64,000 bases of DNA from Trichobilharzia regenti (taxonomy: Eukaryota > Platyhelminthes > Trematoda > Strigeidida > Schistosomatidae), in the NCBI GenBank assembly GCA_944472135.2, contig OX235264.1:87244319-87308318 (forward strand), written 5' to 3'. Position numbers and translations under genes: made by a program. This document shows, piece by piece, positions 48,137 to 59,895 of the stretch (position 1 is the first letter of the stretch; the number at the start of each line of letters is the position of its first letter). A model generated the notes under the pieces. The model saw only the letters and a program-made list of their open reading frames with translations. It was not told where the DNA came from and did not search any database.

Positions 48137-48679
48137 GTAAGTCAAATTTCATTATGTGGCTACAAATTCATTTCAGTGTCATTTATGTAGATTATCAATT
48201 ATGCATACCTTTTAGCGTTGCTACTGTTTAATTAACTGCTTGATGCAGAAGATGATATATGAAAAATAACGATAATGGTCATGTTGTATAATTTTTGCAT
48301 ACTTAACAATTTGCAACACCCTATATCTGATGGCATCACCCAAACCTATTACACATCGTCACTTGACTCCACTGACTAAAATATCAATAAACATATATAT
48401 ATATATATATGTACTAAGTAGAAATAATAGGTAAAATTTGTAGTTCAGATAGATGATTTTGATGTGGTTGTGCTCTCTAATCTGGTTCCCTCCCTAGACA
48501 TCATCTTCTGCATAAACTTGAACCTCAATCTGCAGAATGACTTTGAAGGTTATGTATTACTTTGTTGGATGATGACTAGCAATGGAATCCAGGATGCGCC
48601 TTTCGTCCTGTTTGGGACTCGTCTTCTGGTTGTACCTGCATTCCTCATGGAGTAGTAGTCTCAATATTATTGTTCCTTT

Positions 48680-49290
48680 GGGTTCCGAATGGAACATATA
48701 CCTTTAACAATACATATTTGCCTTGTTCTATTTGATGCTGTCCTCTTTAGCCTAGGCCCACAATCCCCCATAATCTCTCATTTCCTCTTCACAAAATCGC
48801 CATGTCACCCTTGCACTGACAACCTACTCGTCGCTTCCAATGGAGACTCCGCTGGATGGCGTGGTGCGCGTTCTCAGTATTTGCATGATCCATCGCCATC
48901 TCCTCCTACATGTTTGTTGAGCAATCTGCTCTTGGTTAGTTTGTTGCCAGAGTATCCTGTTACTAATTCTTTCTGGTTTACCATTTGATCTTCATCATGG
49001 AGCCAGAGAAGGTGGTAGCTGCTGATAAAAGTCTGTAAACTGTTGGAAATTCTTTTTGTGACTTGCGGTGCAATATTCTGACCCATATGGAAGAAGTGAC
49101 TGACTTAACATTTGCGTCGAAATCCTGAATCTTGTTGTTTATGCTGAGTGCAGTGCAGAAGATTTCCGAACTGATTACAGGTTGATGAATGTATACCTTG
49201 TCTTTCCTATTATAGCCAGCTTTGACATCTTCATCCATTCTGTCACCTGTGGTTGGAACTGTGCTTCCTAGATAAGTGAAGGAAGTAACC
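48680..49290 (-). mobile_element. LINE B, 3' fragment
   Basis: Minus strand: the tail complement (GTTCCGAATGGAACATA) at 48690-48706 up to the TSFTYLGST block at about 49240-49275. Decayed. Confidence 0.65.
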
Positions 49291-50985
49291 TCGGGCAGGG
49301 TCCGACGGAATTATTCTGGAGGTGTTTAAATATGGGGGTGACATACTAGTTTGTAGATTAACTGAGGTACTAGGCAAAGTCTGGGAATCAGAGACAGTAC
49401 CATCAGACTGGGGTAAGTCACTTATTATACCGATATTCAAGAAGGGAAACAAGTCCTCGTGTGATAATCATAGGGGGATCAGCCTAACGAACATAGTCTC
49501 TAAAATCCTAGGCTCAGTAATCATGCATAGACTAAGCAGAACTCGGGAGGAACAGACAAGGGAAAATCAAGCAGGCTTTAGACCAGGTAGAGGGTGCATA
49601 GATCATATCTTCACTCTTCGACAGATTCTAGAACATAGACACACTTTTCGGCGTCCAACAATTGCCATATTTCTTGACTTGAAGGCGGCCTTCGACTCCG
49701 TGGATCGAAAGGTACTATGGCAATGTCTGACTGTGAAGGGAGTGCCAAGAAAGTACATTGCACTAATCAAGGCACTCTATTCAAACTCACGTAGTCGTGT
49801 AAGGGCTTATGGGGAATTGTCATCTGAATTGGTAACAACCAGTGGTGTCCGACAGGGATGTCCACTTTCCCCATTTCTGTTTAACTTCATCATAGATATG
49901 CTGATGGAAGTATCCTTAACTGAACGTAATGACTTAGGAATCGACTTGTTACCAGGGAATAGTCTTATGGACTTAGAATATGCAGATGACATAGTCCTGT
50001 TAGGGGAGGATGCTGACAAAATGCAGAGTCTTCTGAACACCTTGAGCAGCAATCTTCGTATGTTTGGCATGCGATTCGCCCCTACAAAATGTAAGATGCT
50101 GCTACAGGACTGGACTACGTCAACTCCTAACTTAGTGATAGGGAGTGAAGTGATAGAACATGTTGACCACTTCACCTATTTGGGAAGTTGTATTAGCACC
50201 AACGGACTGATTGGCGATGAAATCTCAGCACGGATCCGAAAAGCTCGAGCTGCTTTCGCTGACTTACACCATCTCTGGCGTAGGCGTGACATCCGGTTAT
50301 CAACCAAGGGACGTGTGTACTGCTCATCAGTTCGCTCCGTCCTTCTCTATGGCTCTGAAACATGGCCAATACGCGTTGAAGACATGAAAAGGTTGACTGC
50401 TTTCGATCATAGATGTCTGCGATCTCTGTCTCACGTTAGGTGGTTTCACAAGGTAAGTAATGTTGACGTTAGGCGTAGAGTGTTGGGCAAAGAGGGAAAA
50501 TCAATCGACGAGGCTATAAAGTTACATAGACTAAGATGGCTAGGTCACGTGCTGCGCATGCCTAACCACCGCCTCCCCCGACGGGCATTGCTAGCTGATA
50601 TAGGTGCAGGTTGGAAAAGAGCCAGTGGTGGCCAAACAAAAACATGGCCTCATCAATCCATGAAATCCTTGACAGTTAAACTGAGTCAGGTAGGGAGATG
50701 CAGACTCCCGGGTTGGGGCCCTCGGGACTCTAGGAATCAATGGCTGGAGACAATAGGTGACATGGCTCAAAATCGTTGTCAATGGCCAGCGCAGATGTAT
50801 TCAGTCTCTGTAATCTTTCATATTCCTTTCTACCATTACCCATTCTGTTTCACTCTTATATTTGTCAAACTCTATTGATTCTCTTCACTCATCTTCTTGT
50901 CTACCTTGTGTGCTATTTGGAACGTGGCAACTCGAACTGCTGCACTTCGGTGCCAAGTTCTATGTTGAATCCAGACAGACAGTAA
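49291..50985 (+). mobile_element. LINE A, 5'-truncated copy with uninterrupted RT frame
   Basis: The RT frame runs without a stop from before 49322 to 50878 (518 codons). Motifs in order: HRGISLTNIVSKILGS, AGFRPGRGC, IFLDLKAAFDSVDRK, SGVRQGCPLSPFLFN, LEYADDIVLLGED (catalytic YADD), [29 protein letters not shown]. The 3' end is a GACAGACAG tail at 50974-50982. The endonuclease half is missing, so it cannot move alone, but the intact frame suggests a recent insertion. Likely RTE clade. Confidence 0.9.
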
Positions 50986-52990
50986 CCTCTTTCAAATCTC
51001 TCCCTTTGATGGTGATTGGTGCTGGTTGCATATTTGTTGCTGTTGATGCGTGGGTGTCTTCATCACCCCTATCTTCCCTATATTCACCTGGAATCCTATC
51101 TTCGCTCCCTCCCTCTTCTGCCAGTTTGTTGCTTTTTTCCTGTAAGTCTCCGAGTTTATGTGACATTAGAGTTAAATTATCTGTGAAATCCAGATCTTCT
51201 AGAGTCTTCTCATCGGTCCAACGTATTCCTGTCTTCTCACTCACCAAATACAGTCTGATGCATAATTCAATCCACCACAACTAACAATATCATCGGTGAT
51301 AATAGGCAGACAGCCTTGTCTTACTCTTGTATTCACCTCAAATGCCTCGCTGAGGTCTCCGTTGTGGATCATCTGACACGTGGCTTTGTCATGTAGCTGG
51401 TGGATGAGGTTGATAAAGACTTGGGCACTGCGCGCCATAGCCTCCAAGCAGTTCCTAAAAACTTCTCTGTCAACGCTGTCTGTCGAAGGCTTTTTCGAAG
51501 TCGATGAAATTGAGGTAGATGTTTGACTGCCCACATTCTCTACTTTGTCCTGTAATGACGATGCGTAGAGCTGCAATTTGATCAGCACATGATTTGCCCT
51601 TCCTGAGTCCAGCTTGTTCCGGTGGATGACGGAGTTCTGTATCCAGTGCGTCCTTTATTCTCTCCAGGATGATGCGATTTAGCATTTTGCTTGGCGTGGA
51701 CAAGACCATTATTCCACCCCAATTCTTGCACCGGCTTAAGTCGCCCTTCTTTGGTAGCTTGACAGGGTAGTCAGGCTTTCTTCCTATCGGTAGGGACCTT
51801 TTTTTCTTCCAAGCCTTCTGCAATAATGGTGTGAGAACATCTGCCGAAGTCCCTGGGTCCGTTTTCAGTGCTTCGGAGTCGGAGGAATTCCATCTGGCCC
51901 AGCTGCCTTTCCTGCCTTCAGTAGCTTGATCGCATTCAAGATTTCTGCTTTCTTTGGAGGATTGGTGTCCACTGACCGGCAGTTCTGTGCATGCTGTTGC
52001 TGGCGGTAGTATTTCTGGACGAGTTGCAGGTGGTGGTCGATTCAAAAGTTATTTTAAGTGATCAGCCGATTGTTTTATTTGTTTCTCTTCCTTGGTAAGT
52101 AGGTTCCCTTGCACACCTTTCATAGGTTTCACCTGCGTTGATCTTTTCCTCGATAAAAGCCTGGTTATCTGGTCTTTCCTGACACTCTTCTTCACTTCTT
52201 TATTTAGCAACTTGTACAATGAACTCAGCTTCTCATTTTTTATTTATTTATTTTTGATTACAGCTTGATTCCACACCGTATTTTTGGTACAAGTGTGGAG
52301 TTTTCAGCGTGGATATCGGTAGCCCAAAATTCGCAGGCCGACCATAGATATCAGGTGTGCGTCGGTGTGGGCTCGAACCCCGGACCATGTGCATGGTCGG
52401 CGAGAGTCCTAACCACTGTGCCACCTTCTGTTGTCCATCTTTGTATTGAGTCATATTCTCTTTCACAATCCTCCTCTCTTCTATTAGCTTCCAGGTAGGT
52501 GTACGTTAACAGCCATTCCTTGTCTTGCCTCTTCTTTCTTCATAGAACAGCTGTATACGTTTGCTTGTATATCGCCTTCGGAGAGTTCCAATGTTCTGCC
52601 ACACAAATTCCTTGGTGATAACATGTGGTGTCTCCGACTTTGATCTATATTAAAAGGCATCCCTTGTAGTTTGTCCTTCAGTTTCTGAGTGTTGAACTTG
52701 AATGACAGTGGCCTGTCTCCAGTTGTTTCGAGGGATTTCAGCTTCATCTTGAAGATCCCTTGAACTAGATGATGGTCTGAGCCTACATCTACTCCCCCTC
52801 TCAACCTTGTGTTCAGCAGACTGTTTACGTCTGCACTTCCTTGAACAGTATTGCGATGAAGTCTATCTAGTTTCTGGTATGCCGGTCAGGTGAAATCCAC
52901 GTTGATTTGTAAGTATCCTTGTGTTTGTACACTGTCTCCGATCACCAGATGATTGAAAGCGCCGAAGTCTGCGAATAATTCTTCAAGTGT
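50986..52990 (-). mobile_element. LINE B (RT and end of endonuclease), broken
   Basis: Minus strand: the IYLNFIDFEKAFD motif near 51480-51520, HPPEQAGLRKGKSCADQIAA near 51580-51640, VRQGCL near 51320, and an endonuclease end with GVDVGSDHHLVQGI near 52750-52790. Frameshifts in several places, interrupted by SINE A at 52233-52432. Confidence 0.75.
52233..52432 (-). mobile_element. SINE A inserted in LINE B
   Basis: The poly-A complement starts at 52239 and the A-box complement ends near 52425. LINE B sequence resumes on both sides, with CTTCT on each flank as a possible short target duplication. Confidence 0.75.
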
Positions 52991-53027
52991 CTGTCTGTTT
53001 TTGACATAGAACTTTCCACACCTTGAT

Positions 53028-54015
53028 AGGTAGCGATCTCCGAATGTTTGACATGCGATACGCTCCCGCCAAATGCAAAATGATGGTACAGGACTGGACT
53101 ACACCGACTCCTAGATTAGAAATAGGGAGTAAAGTGGTATGGCACGTTGACCGCTTCACTTATTTGGGAAGTACCATCAGCCAACGCCAACGGGTTGATC
53201 TCTGACGAAATCTCAGAACGGACACAGAGGGCTCGTTTCGCATATCCCAGTTTACGCCGTCTCTGGTGTAGACGTGATATCCGGCTGTCTATCGACCAAA
53301 GGGCATGTGTACTGCTCATCAGTCCACTCCGTCCTCCTTTATGGCCAGCTGTGAGACCTGGCCACTGAGAGTGGAAGACATGGAAAAAACACTAGCTGTC
53401 TTTGATCATAGGTGCCTGCGCTCTATCTCCCGTGTGGAGTGGTATAATAAGATGAACAATATTGAGGTTAGGCGTCGGTTGAGTGCTAGGTAAGGAGGGG
53501 AAATCAATCGACAAGGTTGTGAAATTACATCAACTGAGATGGTTAGGACATGTGTTACGTATGCCTAGCCTAGTCATCGCCTTCCTCGATGAGCAATGTT
53601 AGCCGATATAGGGTCAGGCTGGAAAAAAGCTAGCGGCGGTCAAACCAAAACATGGCCGAACCAGTCAATGAAATCCACAACAGTTAGTCTAAGCCACGTA
53701 GGAAGGTGTAGACTTCCTGGTTGGGGTCCTCAGGATGGTAAGAACCAATGGGTGGAAAGAATTGATGACATGGCTCAAAATCGTTTTCAATGGCTGGCGC
53801 AGATGCATCCACTCCTTGTGACTTATGATTTCCAATGAAACTGTTTTGTTCTTCGTTATTACTCTTCCTTTGTCTCACACCTCTGCTTACTGTTTCTACT
53901 ATGCATTTCTTCTGCTTTCTTCTCTTGCTTTGTGTGCTACAAGGAATGGAGTGTGGCGACTTGGACTGGTGCACATATGTGCAAAGTTCTATGTCGAAAA
54001 CAGACAGACAGATAA
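53028..54015 (+). mobile_element. LINE A, 3' portion
   Basis: Plus strand: SDLRMFDMRYAPAKCKMMVQ, FTYLGSTIS, then RRLWCRRDIRLS, the GHVLRMP region and [20 protein letters not shown], ending HPLLVTYDFQ and a CAGACAGACAG tail at about 54000. Frameshifts. Confidence 0.8.
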
Positions 54016-55545
54016 GCCTAAATAGTTATCTGGTATCACCAATCGCCGATGCCTTTTCCATCTCTTTCGCTTTTGTCACCCATCACTGTTCACGGTCGTT
54101 GCGGAGACCCCATGGCTATGTGGTCTATCTGAGCCCAGCGTTGATTTGGTGATGTAGGTCGCCAGGTTCCACAATGTCTCTCTATGTGCCTAAAGTTAAT
54201 GCTGACTAGGAACAGATGATTATCTAAGCAGAACTGCAGAAAACGATCACCGTTGTCGGTTCGTTGGTAGAGAACTCCATACGTACCATCTACATACTTC
54301 TCAGTCTGGCACTAGCTCCCTACTTGGGCATTGAAGTCACCTGCTAAAACAACTATATCTGAACATTTTTCTTTTTGCAGAAAATTAGACAGTTTCAGGT
54401 AAAAGTCATCTCTTAGTTCATCCGTAAACGGAGACTACGAAAAGGCAACGACGGGTAGTGCCGTCTTTCCATCTTTAAATGGACCCATTCAGACGGACCG
54501 CACACACACGACTATCTACTGGGATCCAGTCAAGAAGTGATTTGTCTGCCCTAACACTCGGTGCTATTCCTACAACTGCGAGTCCTCCCGAACTAGCTGA
54601 GGGGTCTCCTGACACCCTTAAAGTGAATTTTACAGACTCACCTTGTTGGCTGGGTGAGGTTAAGTGAATGATCACATTCGGGTCTTGCATGTGTGTCTCT
54701 GAAACAAAACATACATCCATGGCTCGAGATGCCAGAGTTCTTGCTGGTGATGCTTGTTGCCCGGTTTGGCAGAGGGTTCTGACGTTGAGTGCACCTATAT
54801 GAAGTTGGCGACGTGGCTTTAAAAGGCTATCTGGGTTGTTTCTATGGCTCTCACCGTTGTTTGTGGTCACAGAGTGAAGTGAAGATGACTCGCTAGCCTG
54901 CAGAAGAGTACTAACCGCAGTGGAAAAGCAAGATGAGGAAGGTGATGTGAACAAAGGAGAATGGTGCTCATGAAGGCTTCGTGTGCTTTTGGAAGTGTGT
55001 GGGCGGATGTTACTTCCTGGCTGCCCACATCGTGGAAGTTGATTGATTCTTCGGGTACCTGAAACAGAAAGAGGATTAGTGTTGCGTGACTGCAGAGCCC
55101 AGGGGACAACTGCTTGAGGCCGGTCACATACGGCCTGTATGAACTGGTTTGTTGGTTTGGTTCCGTATTAGTAACTTACCGCCGGTTACGGAGAGCCGTA
55201 GTGTAAGTCGGGATGTACAATTTTTGGGGTTGACCTTTTTTAACCACTTCTCTCTAGAGTGGAGAGAGCATAACTGGCATGCTGGTCATCTGAGGGAAAC
55301 ACCTTACTGTGTTACATCCGTGTTCCCCAGCAGTACGACTTCTCCCTCAGCCCCCCCCCCCAGCATAGTGTAAGAAAGATTCTTGCACTATCCCGGTAAC
55401 TGCTTTTAGTCAAATCGCTATCCTAACAACCTTCCTGGCATGTTAGGACCTGCAGGAACAATAGTTCCAGCCAGTGAAGCTTGTTGGGTCATCGCGATGT
55501 GGAAGCCCGACCCACCACGTCAAGTTAGCATCTATCGGTCGGGAA
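54016..55545 (-). mobile_element. LINE A, 5' half (endonuclease start and 5' UTR)
   Basis: Minus strand 54954-54475: SPARTLASRAMDVCFVSETH and SGGLAVVGIAPSVRADKSL, the endonuclease N-terminus. The C-terminal part (54430-54130) is decayed. 5' UTR to about 55545. Meets the preceding LINE A copy tail to 5'-half with no unique DNA between. Confidence 0.75.
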
Positions 55546-55639
55546 TTCTTCAAGTGAGAGCATCTCGACGCATGATGGGTCCTCTTCCTGCATCATCTGC
55601 TCCTAGTTTGACTTACATTGATATCACCCATAGGGATTT

Positions 55640-56150
55640 TGATGTCACCATATAGGGTGGTGTCCATTACCGTTTTTAGTTGCCTGTGTAATTCTTGCTT
55701 CTCTTGTTTGCGTTGTTTGTAGCATTATGTGTAGCATTGGATGATTGTAACTCTCCTTCCTTTTGAGTTGAATCTTTCTGTCATGATCCTGGAGGAGAAG
55801 ATTGGTTCCCACTGTATTAGGGCTTTGGCTGCCACTAGTGACATCATGATAACCACTCACTGTCTCAGTGTTCTCGTGGTTGTCGTCTGGGTGACCAGAC
55901 CGGAGTGGATTGCTGACAGTTTCGATAGTCCACATCCATTCCATCTGCTTTCGCAGATTCCAAGCACTTCTATACCATTTGTTCTCGTTTCTTTGGCTAT
56001 CTGGGCAGTCTTACCATCCTCGTAGATTGTACGTCCATTCCACTTCCCCATTCTCACTATTGCTTTCATTGAAAGAAGACACATCGGCTGACCGTCTTTC
56101 CGAAGGCTTTTACCAACCCGAGTCATTTCGTGTCTCCGATTCCAGCGCAG
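55640..56150 (-). mobile_element. LINE B, endonuclease N-terminus
   Basis: Minus strand 56126-55857: MGKWNGRTIYEDGKTAQIAK then GIEVLGICESRWNGCG, the start of an EEP endonuclease domain. Truncated. Confidence 0.7.
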
Positions 56151-56194
56151 AATAAGTTTGCTTTTTTATGTTTTTTGTATTCTTAATATTTTTG

Positions 56195-56290
56195 CTGTGT
56201 TGAAGTTTCTGTAGCAGTTTGAATTGTTTTATGGTATGGGTTGCTAACCCGACGCCCAACCCTCCTTACCTGGGCTTGGGGCCGGCTAGA
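56195..56290 (-). mobile_element. SINE B fragment
   Basis: Matches the body of SINE B (GGGTTGCTAACCC..CAACCCTCCTTACC). No head or tail. Confidence 0.45.
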
Positions 56291-56440
56291 AAACTAGCGA
56301 GCTAGTAAACTAGGCGAGGTTAGTGACTGATAGTATTTCCACTGATTTACTTAAGTTTGAATCGTCACAAATCGGTGAAGCATCCTCACAGGGAGCCGAC
56401 ATTTCAAAAGAGGCTGAGCACTTCGGTTCAATCACTCACT

Positions 56441-56630
56441 GTGTGCGTCGGTGGCACAGTAGTTAGGGCCCCCGCCGACCATGCACATCGTCCAAGGTTC
56501 GAGCCCTCGCCGACGCACACCTGATATCTATGGTCGGCCTGCGAATTTTGGGCTACCGATATCCACGCTGAAAATTCCATATTTGTATCAAATATACGGT
56601 GTGGAATCAAGCTGTAATCAAAAAAAAAAT
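56441..56630 (+). mobile_element. SINE A
   Basis: Head at 56443-56518 with GGCACAGTAGTTAGGG and GGTTCGAGCCC, full body, ending GCTGTAATC and A(9). Very close to the 41845 and 52233 copies. Confidence 0.8.
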
Positions 56631-57144
56631 CAGCAGGAAAGTCCAAATTGAATTAAATAGCTTGTCTTACTGCTTAAAACTGAATGTCTAGCCCCGGTGA
56701 GTCACACGTCTAGTTGGATGATCATGTCATTGTCATCATTTACCCCCTCTTCAACACCTAGTAGTATTTTTATTTGAAGGACACAAATATCGTTTAGTGA
56801 TGTATAGCTCAAACCTCACTACTTAATCGCACATATTGTTCACAACACATCTAACTCTATTGTGCCTTGTAGTTGAGTTTAGTGGTTACTTTTACTGAGA
56901 CAGAATTCGATTAATACCCAAGAGAGCTTTAAAATATCGTCAAAATGAATCATTAGCCATCTCCTTTTCGTTGTGACAAAAGCGATATGAAAAATATACA
57001 ATTTGCGTAGACTATGGCCTATATTTCTGTCTGTAATGTATAATAATACCCATTGAAAGTCTGTTCATCATGCTGTTGTTTTGTGTTCGATATTGTTTAA
57101 GATTCTTATAGTCTTTTTCGTTCCTTTATTTCCTTTTCTTGTAG

Positions 57145-58312
57145 ACATATTGTGAATCAAATAATAACCGAAGTCATGATCAAACTGAAAATGCTATCGT
57201 CACTAATAAATGTGATAGTAATACTCCTATTGGCAATAATAATGATAATAATAATAATGACACTGTCAGCACAATGAATATTTCTGATGATATCATAATG
57301 TCAACTGTATCATCATCTGACAGTTTATCTAACGACACTAAGAATAATGAAATAACTGGGACAGTAGTAAATAAGTCAAATGATCAAACAACTTCAAAAG
57401 AGGATAATTTATCAATTCAACAACCAGATGTAGTCACCACCAGTACTACTAATATTACTTCTAGTGCCTATACTTCTGCCAATGTCACTGTTAATCATCC
57501 GATGATTATTTCAGATGAGAATGATGAAAATATTCAAAATAAAGATGTCGCTGACATACCATCAGATCAAATCACTTCAGCATTAATGACAACAAAAACA
57601 ACGACAGTGACGCCTAGTAGTGATTCAAATATTCAAATAGATCAATCCAATGAAGATATTGTTCGTAAGCGTTTAGCAACTAGCCCTATAGATAACGCTA
57701 TGGACTGTAAACGACGAGCAGTAGAGACAAATCCAGTGGATTCTACGTCAACTGTCACTATGGACATTTGTTCTAACAGTTCTACTTCTAACATAGGCAG
57801 TAATGTACTAGATGATAAATCGTCCAGTGATAACTGGAAAGGAGATGTTAATGATGATAAATATGATAACATTATTCCTGTCAGTAAGACTGAAGAAAAT
57901 GCTGACGCTACCACTGAATCACTCACTCGTATGGATGATGAAGATATTGTGGATGATGTAATCGCTGAAGAGTCTTCATTGAAGAATGCTGATACTAGTG
58001 ATCGTATTGTTCGATGTGATACAGGTTCAAAGATTGAATCTACAGAAAAAGATACAAGTAAACTGCTACCACCTATTTGTACAGATATAAGAATTACATT
58101 CACTGCAATAGATTTAGAATCAAGACTAACACTGACAGAGTTATGCTTACAACTGCCTGATTGTAAAATTGTTGATTCAGCAGAAGAAGCTACACATTTA
58201 GTCGCTAATCGATTGATTCGTACACCGAAAACATATATGGCAGTTGCTTTGGGATGTTATGTCGTTACACCGAAATGGATTCAAGCTTCTGTAATGTGTG
58301 GTTATTGGTTAG
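57145..58312 (+). CDS. PAXIP1: PTIP exon 20: acidic linker and BRCT5
   Basis: 389 codons. It starts TYCESNNNRSHDQTENAIVT, then about 300 S/T/N/D-rich residues with an AAT-rich Asn run (57239-57261) and a small basic patch CKRRAVE. The last 76 residues (2365-2440) are BRCT5: DIRITFTAIDLESRLTLTEL, EEATHLVANRLIRTPKTYMA, YVVTPKWIQASVMCGYWL. Human has [20 protein letters not shown] and HIVTPEWLEECFRCQKFI. The donor is GTGAGA at 58313. Confidence 0.93.
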
Positions 58313-58324
58313 GTGAGATTTTCA

Positions 58325-58325
<1 letters not shown>

Positions 58326-58373
<48 letters not shown>
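58326..58373. repeat. (TTA)n microsatellite next to a splice donor
   Basis: About 16 uninterrupted units, beginning 13 nt after the exon 20 donor. Confidence 0.95.
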
Positions 58374-58374
<1 letters not shown>

Positions 58375-58439
58375 TGTCTAGATATTTATTCTTTTACTTA
58401 AGAAAAAAATTTTTAACAGTTTAGAACCTGATACCTGAA

Positions 58440-58990
58440 TACCAGTCAGTGTGTTACTATGTTCCAACCTAAACGTTATGGTTAAATAGTAGCCGCCGCA
58501 TTGTTTAAGTGAAACACAACACAACTTTCTTTGACGCAAACTGAGTCCTGGGCTGTTAACCGGTTGCATTCTTATTTCTCAAATACAATGCAGTATACTG
58601 TATATAAGGGTCAATCTTATTCTGTCTTGCTTACTAAAGCTGGTGTTCCTCAGGGTACTGTTCTCTCTTTTTCTTTTTCTCCTTTCTTCTTACATGACTT
58701 ACCTCTTTCTAATGAAATCAACTTCGTCGAATAGACTGACGATCTGAACATCTCGCTTCCTATGAAGTCCTGATCAAACTGTTGTAAGCTTAATTGCTTT
58801 TTGTCGGACATCAGTCACTGGTCTAAGCTAAATGGTATTACGTTAAATTCCTCAAAATGCCAGACTATTGACTTCTCCTTTAGATATAAATATGGTCTAA
58901 AATAACTGGCCAATACGCATGGTGCTTGTAGCATAGAGGGGACTGTAATAGAAACTAGGTCAGCACAAAATACCTTGGTATATTTCTATC
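58440..58990 (+). mobile_element. LINE C (CR1-like) fragment
   Basis: Plus strand: LHSYFSNTMQYTVYKGQSYS, LLTKAGVPQGTVLS (RT GVPQG motif), LHDLPLSNEINFVE, then a decayed block where the YADD should be. Overlaps the family members at 946-1880. Confidence 0.7.
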
Positions 58991-59155
58991 CTCTGACCTT
59001 ACTTGATCATCCCATATTTAATCGATCTCCAAGAAAATGTTTTATTTTTATTTTATTTTATTTAAAACGCATTAAAACTTGGTACAATATGGAACCAAGA
59101 AGGATGCGCCACACAATAATAATAAAACAACATAGATCAAAAGAAAAAAGAGAGA

Positions 59156-59158
<3 letters not shown>

Positions 59159-59201
<43 letters not shown>
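59159..59201. repeat. (AT)n microsatellite
   Basis: About 21 TA units. Confidence 0.95.
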
Positions 59202-59203
<2 letters not shown>

Positions 59204-59569
59204 TAGAGAACGGATAAAGAACTTCATCTGGAAGGAAAACAGTCATGCTTGACAATTTAAAACAGTTTTCGTTAACTATCGTCGGTAAGGGAAGACTGAA
59301 GAAAATTGCAACATGTGTAATAGCACGCAATAAGTTTCCTTGATTGTTTGTTGCTTTATTCAATTCATTGTGTGAGGGCTGAGATACTGCCCGGGGGCCC
59401 AGACCGAATTAGGTTGTTTTGTTAAGGGACCACCCTCGAGCCTTTGACTTGGAGTCTAATCCGCAGGGCAGCGGAGCAGCGTCAGGAGCTGCATTCCCAT
59501 GGTTTCCGGTGACCCATATAGGTTCATACGCCATTTGATCCGATTGTATACTGGAGTCCATGTACCCCA

Positions 59570-59715
59570 TGGTAACTGCTTTTAGTTTAACCGCTATCCA
59601 AACAACCTTTCTGACATGGTAGGACATGCAGGCACAGAGTCCCAGTCAGTTTAGCGTGTTGGGTCATTACGGTATTCAAGCCCGACCACCACAACAAGGT
59701 AGCAGTTATCGGCCG
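59570..59715 (-). mobile_element. LINE A 5' UTR fragment
   Basis: Matches 11925-12065 and 55390-55535 (AACTGCTTTTAGT..., then GTTGGGTCATT, then the GTAGCAG..ATCGG end). Solo piece. Confidence 0.55.
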
Positions 59716-59729
59716 GACCAAGAAAATGT

Positions 59730-59895
59730 TCCGTCCAAAGTACTACATTACGAAACTAAAGCAATCACTCAACCTCTACTTTTATCATTTGTTAACTTGT
59801 ATATCGTACCTATTGTACTTAACTGCTCCCCTTTAATCTTTCCCGGGCTTCTGAAAAAGGAATTATATCACTATGTTGACACCAACTCAATTAAC
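59730..59895 (+). mobile_element. LINE C fragment
   Basis: Plus strand: ETKAITQPLLLSFVNLYIVP then CSPLIFPGLLKKE, matching the 46452-46820 copy. Confidence 0.65.

Larger units (their letters stand above)
48137..57144 (+). other. PAXIP1: PTIP intron 19 (9.0 kb), LINE/SINE pile-up
   Basis: In order: LINE B (-), LINE A (+), LINE B (-) with SINE A inside, LINE A (+), LINE A 5' half (-), LINE B 5' part (-), SINE B piece, SINE A. 48137-48680 and 56640-57144 show nothing except a short (AT)n near 48390. Confidence 0.85.
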
